From: Pseudomonas helvetica
GTDB lineage: Bacteria; Pseudomonadota; Gammaproteobacteria; Pseudomonadales; Pseudomonadaceae
DNA length: 64,000 bases
Direction: 5' to 3'
NCBI RefSeq assembly: GCF_039908645.1
Contig: NZ_CP150917.1
Coordinates: forward strand, 5,963,001-6,027,000
In this document: piece by piece, positions 26,235 to 35,094 of the stretch
Layout of the letters: every line of letters starts with the position of its first letter
Numbering within the stretch: position 1 is the stretch's first letter
Notes under the pieces: generated by a model
What the model was told of the DNA's origin: nothing
What the model saw: the letters and a program-made list of their open reading frames with translations, nothing else
The model's database searches: none
Made by a program: the position numbers and the translations under genes

Positions 26235-27609
26235 GTCAAAAAAGACGCCGCTGAAGCTCGCCGTGGTCGGCCACACCAACGTCGGTAAAACCTCATTGCT
26301 GCGCACCCTGACCCGCGACGTCGGTTTCGGCGAAGTCTCCCATCGTCCGAGCACTACCCGGCATGTCGAGGGCGCCCGGTTGTCGGTGGACGGCGAGGCC
26401 TTGCTTGAGCTTTACGACACGCCGGGACTGGAAGACGCCATCGCCCTGCTCGATTATCTGGAGCGGCTGGAACGCCCCGGTGAACGCCTCGACGGACCGG
26501 CGCGGCTGGCGCGTTTCCTCGACGGCAGCGAGGCGCGCCAGCGCTTCGAACAGGAAGCCAAAGTACTGCGGCAACTGCTGGCGTCCGACGCCGGCCTCTA
26601 TGTGATCGACGCCCGCGAGCCGGTGTTGGCCAAGTATCGCGATGAACTGGAAGTGCTGGCCAGTTGCGGAAAACCGCTGCTGCCAGTGCTGAATTTCGTC
26701 AGCAGCGCCAACCACCGCGAGCCGGATTGGCGCGACGCCCTGGCCCGTTTGGGCCTGCATGCGCTGGTGCGTTTCGACAGCGTGGCGCCGCCCGAAGATG
26801 GCGAGCGCCGGCTCTATGAAAGCCTCGCGCTGCTGATGGAAAGCGCACGCGCTCAGCTTGAGCGATTGATCGTCGACCAACAGGCGCAACGCGCAGCGCG
26901 CCAGCAAAGCGCGGCACGCTTGATTGCCGAACTGCTGATCGATTGCGCCGCCTGTCGGCGCAGCGTGGTCAGCGATGCCGCACAGGAACAGCAGGCCATC
27001 GGCGAACTGCGCAAAGCCGTTCGCCAGCGCGAACAACGTTGCGTCGACGCGCTGCTCAAGCTGTACGCCTTCCGCCCACAAGACGCCGCCGCCAGCGACT
27101 TGCCGCTATTGGACGGCCGCTGGGGCGATGATTTGTTCAACCCCGAAACCCTCAAGCAACTGGGCGTACGCGTCGGCGGCGGGATCGCCGCTGGCGCGGC
27201 GGCCGGTGCCGGCGTGGATTTGCTGGTAGGCGGCCTGACCCTCGGCGCGGCGGCGCTGGCCGGAGCGATTGCCGGGGGCGCCCTGCAAACGGCGCGCGGT
27301 TACGGCAGCCGCTTGCTGGGCAAAATCAAAGGCCAGCGCGAGCTGACCGTTGACGACAGCGTGCTGCGTTTGTTGGCGTTGCGTCAGCGGCAACTGGTGC
27401 AGGCCATGAACCTGCGCGGACACGCGGCGATGGACAGCATCCAGGTCGCCACACCGCAGGACAAGAGCTGGCGCGAAGGCAAACTGCCGGAGGCACTGAC
27501 CAAGGCGCGCGCGCATCCGCAATGGTCTTCGCTCAATCCTCATGCACGGTTGAGCCAGGCGGAACGCCAGGAGCAGGTAGAGGTGTTGGCGGGCAAAGTG
27601 CTGGAATGA
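26227..27609 (+). CDS. DUF3482 membrane-associated GTPase
   Basis: 460 residues. The G1 P-loop is GHTNVGKTSLL (about 15-25), a Thr-rich switch I follows (STTRHVEG), and G3 is YDTPGLED. The usual G4 NKxD is absent or changed; VLNFVSSANHREPD is in its place. A Gly/Ala-rich hydrophobic stretch at about 318-360 (GGGIAAGAAAGAGVDLL... GAIAGGAL) could insert into a membrane, as in dynamin-like or Era-like membrane GTPases. It is coupled by an 8-base overlap to the DUF2868 gene and tail-to-tail with the next gene. The role is unknown. Confidence 0.78.
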   Translation: MTESKKTPLKLAVVGHTNVGKTSLLRTLTRDVGFGEVSHRPSTTRHVEGARLSVDGEALLELYDTPGLEDAIALLDYLERLERPGERLDGPARLARFLDGSEARQRFEQEAKVLRQLLASDAGLYVIDAREPVLAKYRDELEVLASCGKPLLPVLNFVSSANHREPDWRDALARLGLHALVRFDSVAPPEDGERRLYESLALLMESARAQLERLIVDQQAQRAARQQSAARLIAELLIDCAACRRSVVSDAAQEQQAIGELRKAVRQREQRCVDALLKLYAFRPQDAAASDLPLLDGRWGDDLFNPETLKQLGVRVGGGIAAGAAAGAGVDLLVGGLTLGAAALAGAIAGGALQTARGYGSRLLGKIKGQRELTVDDSVLRLLALRQRQLVQAMNLRGHAAMDSIQVATPQDKSWREGKLPEALTKARAHPQWSSLNPHARLSQAERQEQVEVLAGKVLE

Positions 27610-27610
27610 T

Positions 27611-28045
27611 CTATTTCCAGCCAAACTTCAAAAACTCCTTGGCCAATAACCTGACAAGCCCTCGATCCTTTCTGTCTGCCCGCCCGTCATTGTTCACGTC
27701 CGAACTCAAGATCAACTCCAGAATCCCGTCGTTATCAAGGTCACGCGCAACGGCTTTGTAGACTGTTATCGCCCCTTCGCGAAAGTACATCCACACCGAC
27801 TCAGGCGTGCCGTCACCGATGAGGTTACTAGCGAGGATGTGCAGGTCGCGCTCTGCCGCATCCGTCTTGTGCCAGCCGAGCTTTAAAAAAGCCTGGGCGA
27901 ACTTGCGAAGCGGTAGAAGATCAGTCCCAGCGTCACGGATTGTCTCTTCCCGATACAGCACCGCATCCGCATAAAACTGAAAATGAACGGTGTCCACCGC
28001 TCCCCTTTCGCTACTGTCCCAAGCAATCACGTTCACATAACGCAT
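27611..28045 (-). CDS. hypothetical protein with two DxDNDG loops
   Basis: 144 residues, no signal peptide. Two EF-hand/dockerin-like acidic loops lie close together near the C-terminus: DLDNDGILE and DVNNDGRADRKD. A short motif is duplicated: KFAQAFLKLGWHK (about 48-60) and LLAKEFLKFGWK at the C-terminus. No known family is recognised. GC content is visibly lower than in the flanking genes, which hints at later acquisition. It ends one base from the GTPase stop on the opposite strand. Confidence 0.6.
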   Translation of the reverse strand: MRYVNVIAWDSSERGAVDTVHFQFYADAVLYREETIRDAGTDLLPLRKFAQAFLKLGWHKTDAAERDLHILASNLIGDGTPESVWMYFREGAITVYKAVARDLDNDGILELILSSDVNNDGRADRKDRGLVRLLAKEFLKFGWK

Positions 28046-28130
28046 CCATGCGCTTCCTTCTCAAACGACCAACCTAAATCCTTGCATCAAGGCGGTCCAT
28101 GCCTCGTTTCGCTATTGGTCGTGAGATAGC

Positions 28131-28715
28131 TCAGCACACGTCGAGCGCCACAACGCTGGTGCTGCGCAATAACCTGTAGGCTTTCGCCTTCAAGACCTCA
28201 AGATCAATCACCGGCACCCACAGCTCTTTCGCCTGCTCATCCCACTGGCGCATCCGCAGGCTGATCGCACACAACGGATCGCGCTCAAACGCCTGTGCCT
28301 CTTCAGCCGTCATTACCCCGCCCTGATAGTCCAGCGTGCGCCGACTGGCCTCGCTCAAGCATTTGTAGTACCCCGGCTCTTTGAATGTCAGATAACGCTT
28401 GGCCTGAACGTGGTATTCCACCAGCCGCGCCATCCGCTCGCCAAAACCCAACCGGCGCAAGTAATCGGCGCCGAGGCATTCATGGCTGACCACACCAAAG
28501 CCGCCCATGTTTTCGGCGTTCTCGGCGCACAGATGTCCGATGTCATGAAAGAACGCGGCCAGCACCACTTCATCGTCGAAGCCTTCGGCCATGGCCAGTT
28601 CGGCGGCCTGGGACATGTGCTCGATCTGCGACACCGGCTCACCGATGTAGTCGCTGTCGCCGAAGCGCTCGTACCAGCCGAATACTTCAGCGATCACCTG
28701 TTCGATGCGGCCCAT
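28131..28715 (-). CDS. PhnZ-like HD-domain mixed-valent di-iron oxygenase of phosphonate catabolism
   Basis: 194 residues. The HD metal ligands are His33, His57-Asp58, His78, His102 and Asp159, at almost the same spacing as in PhnZ (H34, H58, D59, H80, H104, D161). Tyr23 and Glu26 (YIGE) match PhnZ residues Tyr24 and Glu27, which contact substrate. PhnZ oxidatively cleaves (R)-2-amino-1-hydroxyethylphosphonate to glycine and phosphate. The start overlaps the FAD oxidoreductase stop (TGATG), so the two are coupled. No phnY hydroxylase gene is in the window. A TmpB-like specificity is possible. Confidence 0.82.
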   Translation of the reverse strand: MGRIEQVIAEVFGWYERFGDSDYIGEPVSQIEHMSQAAELAMAEGFDDEVVLAAFFHDIGHLCAENAENMGGFGVVSHECLGADYLRRLGFGERMARLVEYHVQAKRYLTFKEPGYYKCLSEASRRTLDYQGGVMTAEEAQAFERDPLCAISLRMRQWDEQAKELWVPVIDLEVLKAKAYRLLRSTSVVALDVC

Positions 28716-29848
28716 CAGTGTTCTCCCAACAAGGTCCTGATATTGCGCTCAGCCATCGCCGGCCCGATGCTCATGCCGACGCCCGTGTGCATCAACGCGG
28801 CATGCACGCCCGGTGCGGCCTGCAGGAATGAAAATGGCTGCGCGCCACGAGCGCCATAGACACCCTGCCACCGCTCGACCACCTGCACCTTGCAGCCCAG
28901 TGTTTGCTCGGCCAGTTCGATCAGCCAGTTATCGACCTGTTCCGCGTTGAACGGTGAAGGGTCGCTGCCGTAGTCGTGGGAGTCGCCAATGATCAGCTCA
29001 CCGTGCGACGTCGGGCTGATCAGCAAATGAATACCGTGTTCGTGCAAGTGCGGCACCTCACGCAGAATCTGCGCCTGCACTGCCGCAGCTTCCGGCAAAT
29101 CGGCGAAGGCGCCGTAATGCACACAGCTCAAACCGGTAAGCAGCGCATGTTGCAGATTGAGGTTGATTTGCGGCCGCGCGCGGAGCATTTGCAGACGGCA
29201 GATCTGCGGCTTGAGCGCAGCGATCGGCTCGGCCAGCAGGGTCTGATAATCGTGGCCGGAGCAGACGATGATCTGCTCTCCCGTGAAGCTGCCGGCGGTG
29301 CTGTGCACCCAACCGGGTTCGATGTCGCGCACCAGGGTGGAAAAGTGAAACTCCACGCCGAGGTCGCGGCGCAGGTAGTCGATCAACGCTGGAATCGCTT
29401 CGCGCGAATACAGTTGCTGGTCATCCAGACCGTGCAATGCCGCACGGTGATGACGGAACTGGCCGTCGTACACATCGCCCAATGCGGCGCCGCGCAGCAG
29501 CTCGACGCGGTAACCGTGTTCGATGGCGCGGCCGGCACAGAAGGCTTCCAGCAATTGCTCTTCAGCTTCGCTGCGAGCAAACAGATACGAGCCGTTGCGC
29601 TTGAGCTGCAAGTCTGCCCGTTGCGCCCATTGGCCCCAGATTTCGCGGCTGGCCTTGGCCAGTTCGAGCATCTGCCCCGGCGGCTGGCCGGTGACCAGCG
29701 CCTGGCCAAAGTTGCGCACTGACGCCCCCAAAGGTGTGGCGCTGCGCTCGAAGACCTTGACCTTGAGCCCGCGCCTGGCCGCGGCATAGGCGTGGGAAAG
29801 GCCGAGAATCCCGGCGCCGATGATCAGCATGTCGCTGTGGTGAGTCAT
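28715..29848 (-). CDS. phosphonate-linked FAD-dependent oxidoreductase (TIGR03364 type)
   Basis: 377 residues of the DAO/glycine oxidase fold. The FAD-binding motif is IIGAGILGLSHAYAAARRG (residues 10-28), and C-terminal contacts are in QGVYGARGAQPF and HTGVGMSIGPAM. TIGR03364 members occur in phosphonate loci. Members called PbfD have, as I recall, been reported to oxidise aminophosphonates such as N-methyl-aminoethylphosphonate. AGGAAA lies just before the ATG. A REPIN separates it from the transporter genes upstream, so it may be transcribed with them or from its own promoter. Confidence 0.78.
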   Translation of the reverse strand: MTHHSDMLIIGAGILGLSHAYAAARRGLKVKVFERSATPLGASVRNFGQALVTGQPPGQMLELAKASREIWGQWAQRADLQLKRNGSYLFARSEAEEQLLEAFCAGRAIEHGYRVELLRGAALGDVYDGQFRHHRAALHGLDDQQLYSREAIPALIDYLRRDLGVEFHFSTLVRDIEPGWVHSTAGSFTGEQIIVCSGHDYQTLLAEPIAALKPQICRLQMLRARPQINLNLQHALLTGLSCVHYGAFADLPEAAAVQAQILREVPHLHEHGIHLLISPTSHGELIIGDSHDYGSDPSPFNAEQVDNWLIELAEQTLGCKVQVVERWQGVYGARGAQPFSFLQAAPGVHAALMHTGVGMSIGPAMAERNIRTLLGEH

Positions 29849-29888
29849 GTTTCATTTCCTGAACATTTCGTGCGAACGGAAGCGATCC

Positions 29889-30040
29889 CCTGTGGCGAGG
29901 GGGCTTGCCCCCGTCGACCGGTCCGCGCTCGGGCGCAGCAGTCGCAAACCCGGCTCACGCATTCCGTCTGAAAAAAACGCGTTGGGCGGGTTTGGGGCCG
30001 CTTCGCAGCCCAGCGCGGGCAAGCCCGCTCGCCACAGGGG
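29889..30040. repeat. REPIN, family B
   Basis: CTGTGGCGAGGGGGCTTGCC at the left end and the complementary GGGCAAGCCCGCTCGCCACA at the right end enclose about 105 bases. It fills most of the 201-bp gap between the FAD oxidoreductase and the binding-protein gene. Confidence 0.85.
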
Positions 30041-30049
30041 GGGCGTCAG

Positions 30050-31075
30050 CTACTTGGCAACCACCTTCTCGGATTTGCCGTCATAGCGTTTTCGCCACTC
30101 GCTGAGGATCTCGTCACGGTTTTTCGAGGCCCAGGCGAAGTCGTTCTTGATCAGGCGTTGCTCGTAGTCGGCCGGCAGTTCGGTCTGCGGCTTGGCGATG
30201 CCAGGCTGGGCGAGGACTGCGAAGTTTTCTTTGTACAGCTCCATCGCCGCCGGGCTTGCGGAGAAGTCGGCGAGTTTCTTCGCCGCGTCTTCATGCGGTG
30301 TGCCTTTGATCACGGCGGTGGCTTCGATTTCCCAGCCCAGGCCTTCTTTCGGCAGGACGATATCCAGCGGTGCGCCCTGGCGCTTCAACTGCACGGCCGG
30401 GTATTCAAACGAGATACCAATCGGGAACTCGCCGGCAGCCGCCAGCTTGCACGGTTTGGAACCGGAGTGAACGTACTGGCCGATGTTCTGGTGCAGCGCG
30501 TCCATGTACTGCCAGCCCTGCTTCTCGCCAAAGGTTTGCAGCCAGGCGCTGACGTCGAGGAAACCGGTGCCGGACGAGGCCGGGTTCGGCATGACGATCT
30601 TGCCTTTGTATTCAGGCTTGGTCAGGTCCTGCCAGCTCAGCGGTTTGCTCAGGCCCTGTTTCTCGGCTTCGACAGTGTTGAAGCAAATGGTTGCTGCCCA
30701 CACGTCCATGCCGACCCAGGCTGGCGGGCTGGCAGCGTCGCGGTAGTTACCGCCGATCTTGCCGAGGTCCTTCGGTGCGTAGCTTTGCAGCATGCCTTGC
30801 TGATCGAGAATCGCCAGGCTGGACGCCGCCAGGCCCCAGACGACGTCAGCCTGCGGGCGGGCTTTTTCGGCCAGCAGTTTGGCGGTGATGATCCCGGTGG
30901 AATCGCGCACCCACTTGATCTCGACGTCCGGGTTGGCCTTTTCAAATGCTTCTTTGTAGGTCTTCAGTTGTTCGGCTTCGAGGGCGGTGTAGACCGTCAA
31001 CTCGGTTTTCGCCGCGAAGGCGTTCAGGCTGAAAGCGGTGAGGACAGCAGCGGCCAGGGCCATAGGCTTGAACAT
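30050..31075 (-). CDS. aepX: 2-aminoethylphosphonate-binding protein of an ABC transporter
   Basis: 341 residues. A signal peptide (MFKPMALAAAVLTAFSLNAFA) leads to a mature protein starting AKTELTVYTALEAEQ, the opening of iron/AEP-type (TIGR03261) binding proteins. The frame is open far upstream, to 31939, but AAGGAAAAAG immediately precedes the ATG at 31075. It binds aminophosphonate in the periplasm for the permease and ATPase encoded upstream. AepX is the name used for this family in P. putida. Confidence 0.83.
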   Translation of the reverse strand: MFKPMALAAAVLTAFSLNAFAAKTELTVYTALEAEQLKTYKEAFEKANPDVEIKWVRDSTGIITAKLLAEKARPQADVVWGLAASSLAILDQQGMLQSYAPKDLGKIGGNYRDAASPPAWVGMDVWAATICFNTVEAEKQGLSKPLSWQDLTKPEYKGKIVMPNPASSGTGFLDVSAWLQTFGEKQGWQYMDALHQNIGQYVHSGSKPCKLAAAGEFPIGISFEYPAVQLKRQGAPLDIVLPKEGLGWEIEATAVIKGTPHEDAAKKLADFSASPAAMELYKENFAVLAQPGIAKPQTELPADYEQRLIKNDFAWASKNRDEILSEWRKRYDGKSEKVVAK

Positions 31076-31128
31076 GTCTTTTTCCTTTTGTTTAGCGGCA
31101 GTTGAGTTCAGGTTTGCGGGATTGCAAA

Positions 31129-32853
31129 TCAGCAACCGGGCGCGCTTTGCCGCCAGGCCTGGGAGCGGCGCAGCAAGCCGCGCGACGCCCAGGCCAGGAG
31201 CAGGGAAACGCCCGCCGAGGTGAACAGAATCAGGGTCGACATGGCCGCTGCGCCGCCGACGTTGCCGGCGTCGTCCATGTTCAGCACCGCCACCGCCGCG
31301 AGGATGGTGTCGGGGCTGTAGAGGAAAATCGCCGCCGACACCGTGGTCATCGCCGAGACGAACAGGTAGCGCACGATGTCCAGCAGCGCCGGCAGGCAGA
31401 TCGGCACGGTGACGCGCAGGTAATGGCGGTACAGCGGCGCCTTGAGCGACAGCGCAGCGGCTTCGAACTCGGCGTCGAGCTGGCGCAATGCGGTGGTGGC
31501 GGTCATTTGTGCGGTGGTCAGATAGTGCGCAATGGTGCACACCACCAGCAGGGTCATGGTCCCGTAGAACACATGCAGCGGGTTGCCGGTGAGGTTGAAG
31601 AAGAACACGTAGCCCAGGCCCAGCACCAAACCCGGCACCGCCATCGGCACGAAACTGAGCATGCGCAGCATAAGGTTCAGGCCGCACTGGCCACGGGTTT
31701 TCTCCATCAGATAGGCACCGGTAAAAATCAACCCGCTGCCGATCAACGCCGTGCACAAGGCCATTTTCACGCTGTTGCCGTAAGCCAGCCAGCCGCCACC
31801 GGCAGTGTCGCCGAACTGATAGTGGTTGAGCGACAGCGACAGGTTGTACGGCCAGAACTTCACCAGCGACGAGTACACCGCCATGCCGAACACCAGCAGC
31901 AGCGCGGCGCAGATCAGCAACACGATGCTCAGGTAGCAACCATCACGCAGCCGCGACGGCGCCGGTTGAAAGACTTGCGCCCGCCCGCTCATGGCGTCGC
32001 CGTGACGACGGCGCAACCACGCGTCGACGCCGAAGCTGAACAGTGCCGGCAGCAGCAACACCATGCCGATCAACGCACCGCGACCGAATTGCTGCTGGCC
32101 GACCACGGCTTTGTAGGCTTCCAATGCCAGCACCTGATAATCGCCACCGACCACCACCGGCACACCGAAATCGGTGATGGTCAGGGTGAACACCAGGCAG
32201 AACGCGGCGAACACCGCTTGCCGGGTCGCCGGCCAGGTGATGCTGCGAAACGCCTTGGCCGGACTGGCGCCCATGCTCGACGCGGCGTCGAACAAGCGCG
32301 CATCGGCCAGCGACAACGCCGAGAGCAGAATCATCAAGGCGTGGGGAAAGGTGTAAATCACTTCGCCGAGGACAATGCCCCAGAAGCCGTAAATGTTGTC
32401 CGGCAGCAGCCCGCGCAACAGGCCCTGATTGCCGAACAGGTACACGAGCGCAATACCGGGCAGCATCGACGGTGCCATCAATGGCAACAGCGACATGCCG
32501 CGCCAGATCGCCTTGCCGGGAATCAGTGTGCGTTGCAGCGCGTAGGCAAACAGGTAGGCCAGCGGCACGACAATGGCCGCCACGCTGAGGGAGACTTTCA
32601 GGCTGTTGCCCAGCAACCAGTGGAAGTTGGCGCTGGTCAGCAGTTCGCGGGCAGCAACCAGACCACCGCCCTGCCCCGCGTCGTTGCTGAAGCCGCGCCA
32701 GAAGATCGCCAGCAGCGGCATCAACACCGCGATGCTGAGCAGGCACAGCAGCAAGACCTTGCCACCCACCACGAACAGCCGGTCACCGATTTCAGCCCGG
32801 GAAGCCTGTCGAACCGGCTTGTGCGGTATCGGCAGGGCGATCGGCGTGCTCAT
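31129..32853 (-). CDS. aepW: 2-aminoethylphosphonate ABC transporter permease (fused double domain)
   Basis: 574 residues with about 12 transmembrane helices, i.e. two binding-protein-dependent permease domains in one chain (TIGR03262 type). Each half has an EAA-like loop: ASSMGASPAKAFRSITWP (about 186-203) and AALSLKAPLYRHYLRVTVP (about 475-493). It forms the membrane channel by itself. The ATG overlaps the ATPase stop by one base (TGATG), and the binding-protein gene follows after 53 bases. Confidence 0.83.
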   Translation of the reverse strand: MSTPIALPIPHKPVRQASRAEIGDRLFVVGGKVLLLCLLSIAVLMPLLAIFWRGFSNDAGQGGGLVAARELLTSANFHWLLGNSLKVSLSVAAIVVPLAYLFAYALQRTLIPGKAIWRGMSLLPLMAPSMLPGIALVYLFGNQGLLRGLLPDNIYGFWGIVLGEVIYTFPHALMILLSALSLADARLFDAASSMGASPAKAFRSITWPATRQAVFAAFCLVFTLTITDFGVPVVVGGDYQVLALEAYKAVVGQQQFGRGALIGMVLLLPALFSFGVDAWLRRRHGDAMSGRAQVFQPAPSRLRDGCYLSIVLLICAALLLVFGMAVYSSLVKFWPYNLSLSLNHYQFGDTAGGGWLAYGNSVKMALCTALIGSGLIFTGAYLMEKTRGQCGLNLMLRMLSFVPMAVPGLVLGLGYVFFFNLTGNPLHVFYGTMTLLVVCTIAHYLTTAQMTATTALRQLDAEFEAAALSLKAPLYRHYLRVTVPICLPALLDIVRYLFVSAMTTVSAAIFLYSPDTILAAVAVLNMDDAGNVGGAAAMSTLILFTSAGVSLLLAWASRGLLRRSQAWRQSAPGC

Positions 32854-33929
32854 CAGGCAAATACCTGCAAGCTGCGCGGCGGCAAGGCGACCATGATGTC
32901 CTGCGCGCCGAGGCGTGGCATGGCTTCAGGCGCCAGTTCGGCGAGCAGCGCATGGCCCGGCAGTTGGTTCAACTCGAAACTCATCCGGCAGCGATTGCCG
33001 AGAAAGGTGATCTCGCGGACCTTGGCCGGGAACAGGTTTTCCTCGTGCACTGGCGGGTTGACGTTGATCGCTTCCGGGCGACAGAACAGCCGGCCCGACG
33101 CAGCTTTGCCGGAGTTGTCGGCCAGCCGCACATTCATCCCGCCGACTTGCGCGTGGCTGTCACTGCTGCGCTGGAACGGCAGCCAGTTGCCCTGCCCGAC
33201 GAACTCGGCAACAAACGGCGTGGCCGGGCGGTTGTAGATTTCCTGCGGCGTGGCGTACTGCTCGACCTTGCCGTTGTTCATCACGGCGATGCGGTCGGCC
33301 ATCAGCATGGCCTCGTCCTGGTTGTGGGTGACCATCAAGGTGGTGATGCCGAGGTTGCGCTGCAATTGGCGCAACTCGCTGCACAGGTGCTCGCGAACCC
33401 GGGCGTCGAGGGCCGACATCGGTTCGTCCAGCAGCAACAGCGACGGTGCCGGCGCCAGGGCCCGGGCCAGCGCCACGCGTTGTTGCTGACCGCCGGACAA
33501 TTGGCCGGGGTACTTCTTTTCACTGCCGATCAGACCCACCAGTTCGAGCATTTGCGCGACACGCTTGCGCACTTCCTCGCGGCCGCTGCCGGCCAGGCCG
33601 TAGGCAATGTTGGCTTCGACGGTGAGGTTGGGGAACAGCGCGTAGGACTGAAACAGGATGCCGTAGTCCCGAGCCTGCGGTGCCAGTAGGGAAACGTTCC
33701 GATCACCCAGGTACAACTCGCCGCGATCCTGGCGTTCGAGGCCGGCGATGCAACGCAGCAAGGTGGTCTTACCGCAACCGGAAGGCCCGAGCAGGCACAC
33801 CAGTTCACCCGCGGCGACATCCAGCGAAACGTTATCCAGCGCGGTGAACGCGCCGAAGCGTTTCTCGATACCGCGCACCTTCATCGGCGCGCCGGGGAAG
33901 ACCTGGGCAGTTGCGTTCGGGTGGTTCAT
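32853..33929 (-). CDS. aepV: 2-aminoethylphosphonate ABC transporter ATP-binding protein
   Basis: 358 residues. Walker A is GPSGCGKTTLL (about 49-59), the signature motif is LSGGQQQRVALARALA, Walker B is LLLLDEPMSALD, and the H-loop His is in VTHNQDEAM. The C-terminal 120 residues form a TOBE-type regulatory domain. GAGG sits 8-11 bases before the ATG. It is the first gene of the transporter operon. It belongs to the TIGR03258 group within the Fe3+/putrescine-like importers. Confidence 0.83.
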   Translation of the reverse strand: MNHPNATAQVFPGAPMKVRGIEKRFGAFTALDNVSLDVAAGELVCLLGPSGCGKTTLLRCIAGLERQDRGELYLGDRNVSLLAPQARDYGILFQSYALFPNLTVEANIAYGLAGSGREEVRKRVAQMLELVGLIGSEKKYPGQLSGGQQQRVALARALAPAPSLLLLDEPMSALDARVREHLCSELRQLQRNLGITTLMVTHNQDEAMLMADRIAVMNNGKVEQYATPQEIYNRPATPFVAEFVGQGNWLPFQRSSDSHAQVGGMNVRLADNSGKAASGRLFCRPEAINVNPPVHEENLFPAKVREITFLGNRCRMSFELNQLPGHALLAELAPEAMPRLGAQDIMVALPPRSLQVFA

Positions 33930-34067
33930 GGACGGACCTCATCAAGCAGATGAAGGCCATCCTAGGTGGGCAATGCGTCTGTCCTGTGGCAGCGAGGCAA
34001 AAACGGCCGATAGTGGTATTTGGGGATTTGGGTTGTTCGAGACTTCAGGATCTACTGACGGGAACAT

Positions 34068-34199
34068 TGTGGCGAGGGAGCTTGCTCCCGCTGGACCGCG
34101 CAGCGGTCCCAAAATCAGAGCAGAGCTCTGTCAGGTAAAACGCATTCTCCGGGTTTACGACTGCTGCGCAGCCGAGCGGGAGCAAGCTCCCTCGCCACA
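34068..34199. repeat. REPIN, family B, with inner GCGCAGC hairpin
   Basis: Outer arms TGTGGCGAGGGAGCTTGCTC and its complement. Just inside the left arm, GGACC-GCGCAGC-GGTCC (34093-34109) forms a perfect stem. It fills about half of the 285-bp gap between the LysR and ATPase genes, so promoter sequence for the transporter must lie in the remaining 130 bases. Confidence 0.85.
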
Positions 34200-34214
34200 G
34201 GGTGGGAACGATCA

Positions 34215-35078
34215 TTACGCCGGGGCCATTTCCTGCGCCAGGCCGAGAAACGCCGCCGGCAGGCGTGCGCCTTTGCGTTCTTTGAGGCAGTACAAGTATT
34301 CGGGGATCTGCGGCGCGTTTTCGATCGTCAGCACCCGCAATTGCGGGTCATGGGGCACTTCCTGGCGGGCGATGATGCTGATGCCGATATTGCGCAGCAC
34401 CGCTTCACGAATCGACTCACGGCTACCGATCTCCAGCAACGGACCGAAACTCACCCCAGCGGTTGCCAGCAAGGCTTCAGTCAGACGCCGGGTGGTCGAG
34501 CCGCTTTCACGCATCAACAGGGTGTGTCCGACCAAGGCGCTCAGCGGCACATGATCATGCACCGCCAGCGGATGGTTACGGTGCACCGCCAACACCAGCG
34601 GATCGCTGCCCAGCACGCGGCGGATCAATCGCGAGTCTTCGAGCAATTGCGATGATGCGGCGATGTCGACCCGGTATTCCTCAAGGGACTCGAGCACCTG
34701 TTGGGAGTTGCCGATTTCCACCGAGACTTCCACTTGCGGCAGGCGCTCGCGGAAGGTCTTCACCAGATCGAGAATGTAATACGGCGCAGTGGCGGCGATG
34801 CGCAGCACGCCTTGAACCTGGCCGCTGTTGCGCAGGAAAAACTCGATGTCGGCTTCCTGCTGCAACAGCGTTTTGACCATCGGCAGCAGCCGTGCGCCAT
34901 CCTCGCTGACCGTCAGTCGACGACCACCGCGATAGAACAATTCAACCGAGTACTGACTTTCCAGATGACGAATCTGAGTGGTCACCGTAGGTTGGCTCAA
35001 GCCGAGCTTTTTCGCCGCGAGGGTAATGCTGCCCAATCGCGCGACCATGTAAAAAGCCTTCAGCTCGGCACTCAGCAC
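34215..35078 (-). CDS. LysR-family regulator, probable regulator of the aminophosphonate cluster
   Basis: 287 residues, GTG start with GAGGG about 7 bases upstream. The N-terminal HTH is SITLAAKKLGLSQPTVTTQIRHLE (residues 17-40). The C-terminal effector domain begins with GVLRIAATAPYYILDLVKTF, as in CysB/CbbR-type members. It lies directly upstream of the transporter operon on the same strand, so it probably controls it. It also starts only 16 bases after the cadA stop, so read-through from cadA is possible. Effector unknown. Confidence 0.82.
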   Translation of the reverse strand: MLSAELKAFYMVARLGSITLAAKKLGLSQPTVTTQIRHLESQYSVELFYRGGRRLTVSEDGARLLPMVKTLLQQEADIEFFLRNSGQVQGVLRIAATAPYYILDLVKTFRERLPQVEVSVEIGNSQQVLESLEEYRVDIAASSQLLEDSRLIRRVLGSDPLVLAVHRNHPLAVHDHVPLSALVGHTLLMRESGSTTRRLTEALLATAGVSFGPLLEIGSRESIREAVLRNIGISIIARQEVPHDPQLRVLTIENAPQIPEYLYCLKERKGARLPAAFLGLAQEMAPA

Positions 35079-35094
35079 TTAACCCTCGTCTTGA

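Noticed and set aside
31076..31939. N-terminal extension of the AEP-binding protein reading frame
   Set aside because: The open frame overlaps the permease gene; a signal peptide preceded by a strong RBS at 31075 marks the true start.
31102..33237. A 711-codon open frame on the + strand
   Set aside because: It is antisense to the aminophosphonate permease and ATPase genes, has a low-complexity Gln/His/Arg-rich translation and no family motif. High GC codon bias creates such frames.
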